A DNA stretch of 39,872 nt. It comes from CAG-217 sp963605415 (GTDB taxonomy: Bacteria; Bacillota; Clostridia; Oscillospirales; Acutalibacteraceae). A program made the translations under genes and the position numbers. Below, one piece after another: positions 1-6,950 of the stretch (its first letter is position 1; each line of letters begins with the position of its first letter). The stretch is from contig CAVCUL010000016.1 in assembly GCA_963605415.1 (NCBI GenBank), forward strand, positions 1 to 39,872, in the 5' to 3' direction. A model generated the notes under the pieces. The model did no database searches. It saw only the letters and a list, made by a program, of their open reading frames with translations, and was not told the DNA's origin.

Positions 1-190
1 CCAAATGCTGACGCATTTGGAGCCTCGTGTCTCTTGCACTGCGTGCAATTCACTCGGGAGCAAGCCCCCACCCTACGAGCGTTGTTTTTACAAGCACCAA
101 CGGAGATCAGGCGGCTCGATGAGGGCATCGAGACCTACACAGTATTATGTATCTTCTTTGTAGGGTGCGGTGCCCACACCGCACCGCAAA
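1..190. repeat. Palindrome-rich noncoding segment at the left edge
   Basis: Three perfect hairpins lie in the first 190 bases and no convincing gene does. They are an 8-bp stem with a TGAC loop (1-20), a 6-bp stem with a 3-base loop (34-48), and a 9-bp stem GGTGCGGTG/CACCGCACC with a CCCA loop (164-185). None is followed by a run of T. They therefore look more like short dispersed palindromic elements than intrinsic terminators. A short open frame at 34-225 has no recognisable ribosome site and is not called. Confidence 0.4.
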
Positions 191-220
191 AACGCTCAAC
201 AACAATCAAGGCACCCACTG

Positions 221-226
221 TATAAT
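221..226 (+). promoter_or_regulatory. Possible -10 box for the DUF6512 gene
   Basis: A perfect TATAAT lies 38 bases before the ATG at 264. No good -35 hexamer is seen 16-18 bases upstream; the closest is CTCAAC. The call is tentative. Confidence 0.35.
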
Positions 227-263
227 AACCCCAAAATCTGCATACACTTCTATCGGTGATTGC

Positions 264-788
264 ATGAAGAACGAAACAAAACTGCAATGGGGCGGATTTG
301 CCTTTGTGAGCATTGTAGGCACCCTGTGGCACTTTATCTACCAATGGACCGGGGACAACCGGCTGTTGGCGCTGGTGTGCCCGGTAAACGAAAGCCCCTG
401 GGAACACTTAAAACTCCTGTGGTTTCCCTTTATTCTATGGTGCCTGATCACCCTGCGCAGCACCAAGGGGCAGCCGGGCGCCTGGGCGCGGCACTGTGCG
501 GGCGCGCTCACCGGCATTGGGGTGATCACAGCCTTTTTCTTTACCTATAAGGGAATCATCGGCAGGGATATTATGGTGCTGGATATTATCTCTTTTATCC
601 TGGGTGTGGGCAGCGCATTTTGGGTAGATACCGTGCTGACCCGCAACGGCAAACTGCAAGGAAAAAGCGCACAAACCGCAGGCATTCTCATACTTCTGGC
701 AGTCAGTGCGCTGTTTATGTTATTTACTTTCTACCCGCCGAAAATCGCCTGGTTTTTAGACGAGCAAAGCGGGATCTACGGCATTTAG
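264..788 (+). CDS. DUF6512 family integral membrane protein
   Basis: A 174-residue polytopic membrane protein of unknown function. About five hydrophobic segments are visible, at roughly residues 9-25, 50-65, 80-97, 103-121 and 137-157. Near the N-terminus is the motif HFIYQWTGDN followed by VNESPWEHLKLLWFP, which I recognise as the DUF6512 signature. The ATG at 264 was chosen because the protein then starts just before the first membrane segment. An upstream in-frame start at 147 would add 39 low-complexity residues across the palindromic region. The ribosome site is weak (GGTGAT). The 3' end overlaps by four bases the convergent PHP gene. No function can be assigned; it may be a small transporter or sensor-type membrane protein. 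Confidence 0.8.
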   Translation: MKNETKLQWGGFAFVSIVGTLWHFIYQWTGDNRLLALVCPVNESPWEHLKLLWFPFILWCLITLRSTKGQPGAWARHCAGALTGIGVITAFFFTYKGIIGRDIMVLDIISFILGVGSAFWVDTVLTRNGKLQGKSAQTAGILILLAVSALFMLFTFYPPKIAWFLDEQSGIYGI

Positions 789-1546
789 TCCTCTGCCAGT
801 CGGCGGTCGATCTGCGGCAAGTTTTTGCCCACATCTTCCGGGCAATGGGCGTCCGACCCGGTAGAGAACTGCACGCCGCAGGCCTTGGCAACAGCCAAAA
901 AGTCCGGGTGCAGCCCCGGCCCCTTGGCGCCGTTCATCTCCAGCAGCATACCCTGTGCCTTTACCTTTTGGCACAGGGTTTTATACTGCTCCGTCAAGTC
1001 AAAATCCGGAGTGAAGCCAAAGCAGCGGATCAGATCCGGGTGGGCCAAAATGTCAAACAGTCCGCTGTCTGTCGCCTGGTTTTGCAATTCAAAATACCGG
1101 CGGTACAGGGCGTTTACATCCCTGCCCTGCCACTGGTTCTTCCGCTGATTAAAAGTCCAGTTGTCGATCCAGTGGACGCTGCCCAGCAGCAGGTCAAAAT
1201 AGCCGTCACGGGTCACCTGCTCGATCACATCCGCGTGCTGGGGGAAAAAGCAAATTTCCAGACCCAGCTTGATCTGCACCGGGTAACTTTTGGCCCGCAG
1301 CGTATCGCCAAAGCGCTTGAATTCGTCCAAATGGCGAGCGGTCTGCACTTTCTCATCAAACCAGTTCCGCTGGTAGTCGCTGTATGCCCGCGCCTGGGCA
1401 AAGGTGGGGTGGAACTCGAAAAAGCGCACCGAGTGCTCCAACAGGCAGATCTCACGAATCCCCTGTTCTTCCGCTCGGCGGACAAACCGCTCCGCCCACT
1501 CAATCGTGTACGGGCCACGCTCCAGGTGAATGTGCCAGTCCTGCAT
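785..1546 (-). CDS. PHP-domain phosphoesterase (histidinol-phosphatase HisJ-like)
   Basis: A 253-residue PHP-superfamily metal-dependent phosphoesterase. Metal-ligand motifs are in the usual order: HIH at residues 5-7, LEHS near 36, LGLE near 94, GSVHW near 122, LAHPD near 168 and GSDAH near 232. The family includes histidinol-phosphate phosphatase HisJ (last-but-one step of histidine synthesis). Many paralogues act on other phosphate esters, and no his genes are nearby, so the substrate is open. Its ATG overlaps by one base (TGATG) the stop codon of the upstream GH13 gene, which points to translational coupling. It is the last gene of the minus-strand unit starting at 4827. Confidence 0.8.
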   Translation of the reverse strand: MQDWHIHLERGPYTIEWAERFVRRAEEQGIREICLLEHSVRFFEFHPTFAQARAYSDYQRNWFDEKVQTARHLDEFKRFGDTLRAKSYPVQIKLGLEICFFPQHADVIEQVTRDGYFDLLLGSVHWIDNWTFNQRKNQWQGRDVNALYRRYFELQNQATDSGLFDILAHPDLIRCFGFTPDFDLTEQYKTLCQKVKAQGMLLEMNGAKGPGLHPDFLAVAKACGVQFSTGSDAHCPEDVGKNLPQIDRRLAED

Positions 1547-3468
1547 CAGGCCTTGACCTGACCCTCTGCCAGGTACACATTGGCCTCAAAGGGCATCAGC
1601 ACATCCCGGTGGTCATGGTAGTTGGAATACAGCCGCTCAAAGCCCGCCGGGTCATAGGGGCGATCTTGCCGCTCGCCGGTCAGGTTCAGCTCCACATAGA
1701 AGGTGTTGCCGTCCATGCTACGCTTGTAGCACACCACATTCTTATCCTCCGGGCACAGCTGGGTAAAGTCGCCGTACACCAGCGCCGGATTGGCGTGGCG
1801 CAGGGCGATCAGCCGCTTAAAGTCATTGAGCACGCTGTCCGGTACCTTGGCCTCGTCAGCAGCGTTAATGCGCACCGCGCTTTTGTTAATCCCGATCCAG
1901 GGTGTGCCGTCGGTAAACCCGGCGCCCGGCTCTGCCGTCCACTGCATGGGGGTGCGGGCGTGGTCCCGGGAGCCGCCGTTGATGATCCGCAGCGCTTTCT
2001 CCGGCTTTTTGCCCTTGGCCACCAGCTTGTTATACAGGTTGATACTCTCCACATCCCGCACATCGTCCATACTGTCAAAGTGGGTATTCGTCATACCCAG
2101 CTCCTGCCCCTGATAGATAAAGGGGCTGCCTTTTAAGGTCATTTCCAGCACGGCGCACAGCTTGGCAATCTCCGGGGCATATGTATCCGTTGGGTCCACT
2201 TTTGAAGTGACTCGGGGGTTGTCGTGATTTTCAAACAGCAACGTGGGCCAGCAGTGATTGGTGTACTCCACCTGCCACTTGAGAATGGTCTTTACCGCCT
2301 TGCGCAGGTCGTACTGGTACTCGTCAAAGCGCATATGCCCCGCGTTGTCCAGGTGGTCAAAATTGAACACCATAGACAGCTCCTGCCGGGTGTCTGCGGT
2401 GGTCAGCTTGGCGGTCTCAATACCCAGACCGCCGCACTCGCCCACGGTCACATATTCCTTATCGCCGCGGCCAAAGCAGTTGCGGTTCATCTCGTGCAAA
2501 TACTCGTGCAGGCAGGGGCCGTAGAAGTAAAATTCCGCCCCGCAGAAGCCCAGAGTCTTGCCCACCACCGGGTCGCCGTCCGGCAAACTGGGCCACTTGG
2601 AAATAAAGTTGATCACATCCATACGGAAGCCGTCAATGCCCTTGTCCAGCCACCAGTTGATCATCTTGTAAATATCGTGGCGCACCGCCGGGTTCTCCCA
2701 GTTCAGGTCCATCTGCTTTTTGGAAAAGGCATGCATGGCCCAGCTGTCCACCGCTTCGTAATAGTTCCAGGCGGAGCCGGAGAACAGGCTCTCCCAGTTG
2801 TTGGGCGGGGTGTGACTGCCGTCGTCCCGGCGCCAAATATAATACTGATGGTACTTATTATGCCGATCCTGCTTGGCGGCATCAAACCAGGGGTGCTCGT
2901 CGGAAGTATGGTTCACCACCAGGTCCATGATCAGCCGCATACCCCGCTTATGGACTTCATCCAGCAGACGGTCAAAGTCCGCCATGGTGCCAAAGTCATC
3001 CATAATATCGTAGTAGTCGGAAATATCGTAGCCATTATCGTCATTGGGGCTTTTGTACATGGGGCTGCACCAAATGCAGTCTACCCCCAGGTCCTTTAGA
3101 TAGTCCAGCTTTTCGATAATACCGTTAATGTCACCGATCCCGTCGCCGTTGGAGTCCTTAAAAGAGCGGGGATAAATTTGGTAAAATACCGCTTCTTTCC
3201 ACCACTGGGGCGTAATGGGGCTGTCGTCCGGCGCAAGAATGGCGTTGCTCTCGCTGTTCAGCAGATCGCAGAACATCTGCACCGTGCTCTTTTTGATCAC
3301 ACCGCCGGTAAGCGGGCTCAGCGCCTTTACCTTCAACCTTGAAAGCGCAGAATGTTCAAAATCCTCCGGCTTAAAGCCGAAGTTCAGCAGCACTTTTTCC
3401 AGCAGATCGCGTCCCAGCGGATTTTGGATCACCCGGGCCAGGCTGGTGTTTGGTGTAATAGTTTGCAT
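1546..3468 (-). CDS. GH13 alpha-glucosidase, oligo-1,6-glucosidase type, with N-terminal extension
   Basis: A 640-residue intracellular glycoside hydrolase (no signal peptide). The GH13 barrel begins near residue 89 (WWKEAVFYQIYPRSF). Conserved regions are VVNH (about 184-187), GFRMDVINF with nucleophile Asp284, VGECGG with acid/base Glu343, and ENHDNPR with the transition-state Asp416. In this subfamily Val directly after the nucleophile, as here, is associated with alpha-1,6 (isomaltose-type) rather than alpha-1,4 preference, so oligo-1,6-glucosidase is the best guess; trehalose-6-phosphate hydrolase is an alternative. Residues 1-85 form an extra N-terminal domain absent from the usual 550-560 residue enzymes. 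A strong ribosome site (AAGGGGGAA) precedes the ATG. The gene lies between the M28 peptidase and PHP genes in one transcription unit. Confidence 0.88.
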   Translation of the reverse strand: MQTITPNTSLARVIQNPLGRDLLEKVLLNFGFKPEDFEHSALSRLKVKALSPLTGGVIKKSTVQMFCDLLNSESNAILAPDDSPITPQWWKEAVFYQIYPRSFKDSNGDGIGDINGIIEKLDYLKDLGVDCIWCSPMYKSPNDDNGYDISDYYDIMDDFGTMADFDRLLDEVHKRGMRLIMDLVVNHTSDEHPWFDAAKQDRHNKYHQYYIWRRDDGSHTPPNNWESLFSGSAWNYYEAVDSWAMHAFSKKQMDLNWENPAVRHDIYKMINWWLDKGIDGFRMDVINFISKWPSLPDGDPVVGKTLGFCGAEFYFYGPCLHEYLHEMNRNCFGRGDKEYVTVGECGGLGIETAKLTTADTRQELSMVFNFDHLDNAGHMRFDEYQYDLRKAVKTILKWQVEYTNHCWPTLLFENHDNPRVTSKVDPTDTYAPEIAKLCAVLEMTLKGSPFIYQGQELGMTNTHFDSMDDVRDVESINLYNKLVAKGKKPEKALRIINGGSRDHARTPMQWTAEPGAGFTDGTPWIGINKSAVRINAADEAKVPDSVLNDFKRLIALRHANPALVYGDFTQLCPEDKNVVCYKRSMDGNTFYVELNLTGERQDRPYDPAGFERLYSNYHDHRDVLMPFEANVYLAEGQVKA

Positions 3469-3531
3469 AAGTCAGTTCCCCCTTATATTATCCGCAGCGG
3501 TGCCGGTACGGTGGGCACCCTGCAAAATCAC

Positions 3532-4827
3532 TTAGTTGTGGCCGTGCTTAAATCGCTTTTTGCCCTCCTCGCGAAAGGGATCCAGCCCGCCGGAGCGGTC
3601 GTACAAACCGGCAGCCTCCAGGCAAATATCCAGCGACAGGTTGATACAAGCCTCGCTGATATTGTCCGGCGTATCCAATCGGGTATGGTAATAGGTGCGC
3701 GGGTCATGGTTCACCCCGCAAAAGCCTGCAGCCTCCAGTCCATAGCGGCTAAAGCCCTCCGCGTCAATGGCGCCGGGGTACAGATCGGTCTCTCGCATTT
3801 CAATACCGCAGTTCTCCCCTGCCTCATAGATCAGCTCGCCTACGGCATTGGAATTCTTTTGGGTGCCGGTGCAGCCGCTGGTGTAGATCTGCAACTGCTC
3901 GATCTCCCGCATGGTGTCCATGGCGATAAATACCGTTTCTACTTGTTCCAACTCCGCTTTGTGGCGCTTGGCATAGGCCAGAGCGCCCCGCAGACCTGCT
4001 TCCTCCGAGCCGGTAAGCAGCGCACACACCTCCGTGTGTTCAAACCGAATATTCTGCTCTGCCATCTCCCGCAGCACGCCCATGGCGATAAAATCCGCCG
4101 TCAAATTGTCATTGGCGCCATCTACCACCACACGCCAGTTGATGAAAAAGAGAATGGCGATAAAGAACGGCACAAGCGCCAGCTCCAGCACACCCATCAC
4201 CAGCCAAAAGGCCGAGGTGTAGCCGCTGCCAAAAATGGCGTTGCAAAGCCAAATCGCATTAAAAACGGTCACAAACAGCAGCCCGCCGATGGACCCGGCC
4301 ATCACCAGTGCCAAGCTCTTTAGACCACCATGGAGGGAATAGGTCCACTCATTGGCCGCGTCCGTGTGACCACCAAAAATGATCCGCCGCTGTACTTCCC
4401 CACTGGGTTTGCGCACCGCCATCACATTGCGGCTGGTTTTCTTTGGAAACAGCGGATCGATAAATTCACGATACAGCAAAAATTCCGCCACCAGACAGAT
4501 CACCGCAAACACGGTAAATAGCAGGGCAATCACCGCCAGAGCCGCTCCGTGAACCACACCGCGAAAAGTGAGCCAGTAAAACAGCACGGAGAGCATAGCC
4601 ACCACACCGGCTGCCGGGATCCAGCCCATAAAGGCGTGGGGGTGCACATCAAAACTCTCTACCTGCACATCGTCCGCCCACTGTTCCAGCTCCCCGGCCA
4701 GGAAAGACTGGGCCTTGCGCTCGTTGTGGGTGCCCGGCGCCCGCTCCTTAAAATGGGCGCACACATAGTGAATACCGTCTATTATATAATTTCTCGTGCC
4801 GTCCGAGGCACCGGAAGTCAATCGCAT
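3532..4827 (-). CDS. M28-family zinc peptidase with interleaved transmembrane segments
   Basis: A 431-residue member of the M28 (aminopeptidase-like, two-zinc) family. Expected ligands are visible: HTD at 154-156, DN at 240-241, the EE pair at 275-276, Asp304 and His381 (YYHT). Two strongly hydrophobic hairpins (about 68-118 and 170-229) interrupt the fold, the second lying between the first zinc ligand and the second. The product is therefore predicted to be an integral membrane peptidase. The start at 4827 was chosen because GGAGGAAC lies at the right distance. An upstream start at 4917 would precede the -10 box and is rejected. First gene of the unit with GH13 and PHP, which follow with a 63-base gap and a one-base overlap. 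Its natural substrate is unknown. Confidence 0.85.
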   Translation of the reverse strand: MRLTSGASDGTRNYIIDGIHYVCAHFKERAPGTHNERKAQSFLAGELEQWADDVQVESFDVHPHAFMGWIPAAGVVAMLSVLFYWLTFRGVVHGAALAVIALLFTVFAVICLVAEFLLYREFIDPLFPKKTSRNVMAVRKPSGEVQRRIIFGGHTDAANEWTYSLHGGLKSLALVMAGSIGGLLFVTVFNAIWLCNAIFGSGYTSAFWLVMGVLELALVPFFIAILFFINWRVVVDGANDNLTADFIAMGVLREMAEQNIRFEHTEVCALLTGSEEAGLRGALAYAKRHKAELEQVETVFIAMDTMREIEQLQIYTSGCTGTQKNSNAVGELIYEAGENCGIEMRETDLYPGAIDAEGFSRYGLEAAGFCGVNHDPRTYYHTRLDTPDNISEACINLSLDICLEAAGLYDRSGGLDPFREEGKKRFKHGHN

Positions 4828-4858
4828 ACTTTGTTCCTCCAAGTCAGAACCTGTTTCT

Positions 4859-4887
4859 ATTATACTACATAGGGTGCCCGGATTCAA
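4859..4887 (-). promoter_or_regulatory. Promoter of the M28-GH13-PHP unit
   Basis: On the minus strand TTGAAT (4887-4882) and TATAAT (4864-4859) are separated by 17 bases, a good vegetative promoter. It lies 32 bases before the ATG at 4827 and diverges from the tRNA promoter. Confidence 0.75.
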
Positions 4888-4924
4888 CAAAAGCACCATA
4901 TTTTCAAAAAATTGCAAAAAGTGC

Positions 4925-4953
4925 TTGACAACTGCGTCCGTAGCGGTTATAAT
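4925..4953 (+). promoter_or_regulatory. Consensus promoter of the tRNA pair
   Basis: TTGACA (4925-4930), 17 bases, TATAAT (4948-4953): a perfect vegetative consensus, as is common for stable RNA genes. The mature tRNA-Asp begins 22 bases downstream of the -10 box. Confidence 0.9.
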
Positions 4954-4975
4954 ACAACTCGCAACACGGCCAATT

Positions 4976-5052
4976 GGCCCGGTAGTTCAGTTGGTTAGAA
5001 CGCCAGCCTGTCACGCTGGAGGTCGACGGTTCGAACCCGTTCCGGGTCGCCA
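4976..5052 (+). tRNA. tRNA-Asp (anticodon GTC)
   Basis: A complete 77-base cloverleaf. The acceptor stem GGCCCGG pairs with CCGGGTC, the anticodon loop contains GTC, the T arm has GGTTCGAACCC, and CCA is encoded at 5050-5052. It is transcribed with the tRNA-Thr that starts 7 bases downstream. Confidence 0.97.
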
Positions 5053-5058
5053 ATATAT

Positions 5059-5134
5059 GCTGATATGGCTCAGGTGGCAGAGCACGTCCTTGGTAAGGAC
5101 GAGGTCACCGGTTCGAATCCGGTTATCAGCTCCA
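5059..5134 (+). tRNA. tRNA-Thr (anticodon GGT)
   Basis: A complete 76-base cloverleaf. The acceptor stem GCTGATA pairs with TATCAGC, the 5-bp anticodon stem CGTCC/GGACG encloses loop TTGGTAA (anticodon GGT), the T arm is GGTTCGAATCC, and CCA is encoded at 5132-5134. A strong terminator follows at once. Confidence 0.97.
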
Positions 5135-5139
5135 AAAAA

Positions 5140-5176
5140 GACGCTCAACGCATTTGCGTTGAGCGTCTTTTTTCTT
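5140..5176. terminator. Bidirectional intrinsic terminator (tRNAs / lysis cassette)
   Basis: A perfect 12-bp stem GACGCTCAACGC/GCGTTGAGCGTC with an ATTT loop. It is preceded by six A and followed by TTTTTT, so it can end transcription of the tRNAs on plus and of the endolysin gene on minus. Confidence 0.93.
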
Positions 5177-5182
5177 TTTTGC

Positions 5183-6100
5183 CTATTTTATGAATGTTTT
5201 ATTCCCCTGCTTCTCCCAGATACAAAGCCAGCCGGAAGGGCAATGCCCCCACAGATTGCCGGTGGACAGCAAGCGAATATCCGTCAGAGTAACGGCGGTG
5301 CCTTTCTTGAGATACGCGTTTGCTTTGGAGCTTGCGGAAGTGGCATGGGCCTTGCCGTTCTCCGTCAGTTCTCCTACGGTCTTGCGCCCGGTGGCAGCGC
5401 CTGCGCCCTTATAGATCCCCCGCACGGCTGTAAGCGTGTGGGTGCCGGGCTTTACAGTAGGTGGCGCAGGTTCCGGTTTGCGGTAGTGGATATCATTGAC
5501 GGAATACGCCAGGCGCACATCCCGTTTGGGTGTAAACAGCCATAGGGACAGCACATCGCTTTTCAGATCTGCCGGGCGCACATATACCTCTCTTCCGTTT
5601 TTCACATGTGTATACTTGCGGCGATTGGCAGTTAAGGTAAACTTGCCCTCATACCAGTACGGATCCAAAACAATCAGGTTTCCGTTTTTATCAATCCCGG
5701 CAGCCAGCACATAATGTCCACTGTTGGAAAAGAGCATTTTGCCACCGCCACTCACATTGATGATGGCCTTGTAACCCTTTTGCAGATGGGTCACCAGTCG
5801 GTCCATATCGGTGGTGACGGTGTAGTCCAGTCCGTATTTTTCTTTCATATACCGGGCCACCACGGCCATATCCGTGCCCTCTGCTGCCCGGGCGCCCATA
5901 CTCAGACAGTGGTGCGTCCACTGGCGGGTATCAAACACCCGGGTGGTGGAATTGCGCAGTGCCATTAAGGAAGTGCACACCCCGCAGCCGCTGGTATAAA
6001 CGCAGCCGGAAGTGCCGTACTTATAAGGGTGGGTCTTGCTGGGGTACGATATGCCCTTGCAGGCGGTGGTCGTCTGACGACAGTAGTATAGTGCAGACAT
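5183..6100 (-). CDS. Phage-type endolysin: C39-like cysteine peptidase with C-terminal SH3-like domain
   Basis: A 305-residue protein without signal peptide. Residues 1-200 resemble the C39-like cysteine peptidase fold: SGCGVCTS (about 37-44) carries the candidate nucleophile Cys, SGHYVLAAG supplies His129, and VLDPYW supplies Asp146. Residues about 205-305 look like a bacterial SH3-type wall-binding domain after a Pro-rich linker. The ATG overlaps the holin stop by one base (TGATG), with GGAGG just upstream. The holin-endolysin pairing implies peptidoglycan-cross-link cleavage after holin opening, as in phage lysis. Which peptide bond is cut cannot be read from sequence. It may instead be a domesticated lysin used for release of another product. 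Confidence 0.8.
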   Translation of the reverse strand: MSALYYCRQTTTACKGISYPSKTHPYKYGTSGCVYTSGCGVCTSLMALRNSTTRVFDTRQWTHHCLSMGARAAEGTDMAVVARYMKEKYGLDYTVTTDMDRLVTHLQKGYKAIINVSGGGKMLFSNSGHYVLAAGIDKNGNLIVLDPYWYEGKFTLTANRRKYTHVKNGREVYVRPADLKSDVLSLWLFTPKRDVRLAYSVNDIHYRKPEPAPPTVKPGTHTLTAVRGIYKGAGAATGRKTVGELTENGKAHATSASSKANAYLKKGTAVTLTDIRLLSTGNLWGHCPSGWLCIWEKQGNKTFIK

Positions 6101-6396
6101 CAGTCCCCCTCCTGTTCCAGAGTTTCAGCAACACTCTCATCCTCTGTGGCGCCCTCCTGCTGCAGTACCCGCAGCACTTCATCCGCCTGCTGCGCACAGC
6201 AGGTAAAGCTGTTATTTTTCCACCAGGCAGCTAAAGCCGCTACCACGGTTACCAGGGCGGACAGACCGGCATAGATCTGCTCGTCAGAAAACGGCAGTGG
6301 GTTCTTTCCAAAGCCTGTGAGCACCAGGTTTAGCAGCGCCACCACCAGTGTTATGGTACGCGCCAGCGTACCGGCAGTCATATTCTTCCATTTCAT
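6100..6396 (-). CDS. Phage holin, SPP1-like
   Basis: A 98-residue protein with two hydrophobic segments (about 11-27, ARTITLVVALLNLVLTG, and about 40-57, GLSALVTVVAALAAWW) and a charged cytoplasmic tail. The segment NMTAGTLARTI near the start and the AAWWKNNSFT motif after the second membrane segment match the SPP1-type phage holin family. The ATG at 6396 is chosen because GGAG lies 8 bases upstream; a start at 6414 would add six residues. It oligomerises in the membrane to let the endolysin reach the wall (family knowledge). It overlaps the endolysin gene by one base. Confidence 0.87.
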   Translation of the reverse strand: MKWKNMTAGTLARTITLVVALLNLVLTGFGKNPLPFSDEQIYAGLSALVTVVAALAAWWKNNSFTCCAQQADEVLRVLQQEGATEDESVAETLEQEGD

Positions 6397-6453
6397 TTCT
6401 ATCACTCCGTTCATGTTCTTGTTTTATTCTATGCATCCGGCTGATTTTTGTCT

Positions 6454-6690
6454 TTAATCCGCCAGTTTGCCGACACTGGCGTGTTCCAGATCCTCTACCC
6501 TATGGTTGAGGACCTTTATTTTTTCCTCCACCACCGGCAATCGCTCCGCAAAGCGGTTGTGCTTGTCCACCTTATTTTCCAGCAGCCGCAGCCGATAGGC
6601 GGTCAGTTTGGACGACGCGAGCACACCACCAAATGACCCGGCAACAGTACCGGCCATGGAAATCAGCGCCACCATCACTTCCTTTTGCAT
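6454..6690 (-). CDS. Small lysis-cassette protein: N-terminal TM plus coiled coil
   Basis: A 78-residue protein. One N-terminal membrane segment (about 7-27, Ala/Gly/Ser rich) is followed by a heptad-like helix from about 35 to 72 (Leu/Val-spaced, charged). The size and position next to holin and endolysin resemble the small holin-associated XhlA-type phage proteins, although the membrane segment is at the opposite end from classical XhlA. A perfect ribosome site (AAAGGAGG, six bases to ATG) fixes the start at 6690. First gene of the cassette; the holin start is 57 bases downstream of its stop. Confidence 0.7.
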   Translation of the reverse strand: MQKEVMVALISMAGTVAGSFGGVLASSKLTAYRLRLLENKVDKHNRFAERLPVVEEKIKVLNHRVEDLEHASVGKLAD

Positions 6691-6737
6691 GTTTAACCTC
6701 CTTTGCAAAAAAAATACACACTCTAAGACAGTTTAAC

Positions 6738-6765
6738 AGAATAGAGAAATTCTCTCATTTGTCAA
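6738..6765 (-). promoter_or_regulatory. Candidate promoter of the lysis cassette with palindromic spacer
   Basis: On minus, TTGACA (6765-6760) is followed after 16 bases by TATTCT (6743-6738). The spacer contains a perfect 13-base palindrome AGAGAAATTCTCT (6743-6755), a plausible repressor operator. The -10 match is only moderate. Confidence 0.5.
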
Positions 6766-6818
6766 CCCTTTGACCCCAAAAAGCGCCATATTTTTTTTGT
6801 TATAGCGCCTATTGTCTA

Positions 6819-6872
6819 TGGAATTGAATATAGAATGTATATTTATTCCATATTATGAATATTTATAATATT
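6819..6872. promoter_or_regulatory. Possible ArgR operator (ARG-box-like palindromes) before argC
   Basis: An imperfect 32-base inverted repeat beginning TGGAAT and ending ATTCCA (6819-6850) is followed by an A/T-rich box ATGAATATTTATAAT (6854-6868). Both resemble the weakly palindromic TGAAT-N-ATTCA boxes bound by ArgR/AhrC. They lie directly upstream of the argC -35. No argR gene is in the window. The rest of 6709-6950 is A/T-rich promoter DNA between the divergent lysis and arginine units. Confidence 0.4.
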
Positions 6873-6887
6873 TTTCCAGCAGTTCTA

Positions 6888-6915
6888 TTGACATTGCTCT
6901 CTATGCGTGTATAAT
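6888..6915 (+). promoter_or_regulatory. Promoter of the arginine operon
   Basis: TTGACA (6888-6893), 16 bases, TATAAT (6910-6915). The leader to the ATG at 6951 is only about 30 bases and carries AAAGGACGG. That is too short for an attenuator, so control is expected at initiation. Confidence 0.85.
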
Positions 6916-6950
6916 ATATAGAAGTTAAAAAAAGGACGGACTGTATAAAA

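Noticed and set aside
5183..6690. A full prophage
   Set aside because: Only lysis genes are present. There is no integrase, terminase, capsid, tail or repressor gene, and no direct repeat of the tRNA 3' ends was seen.
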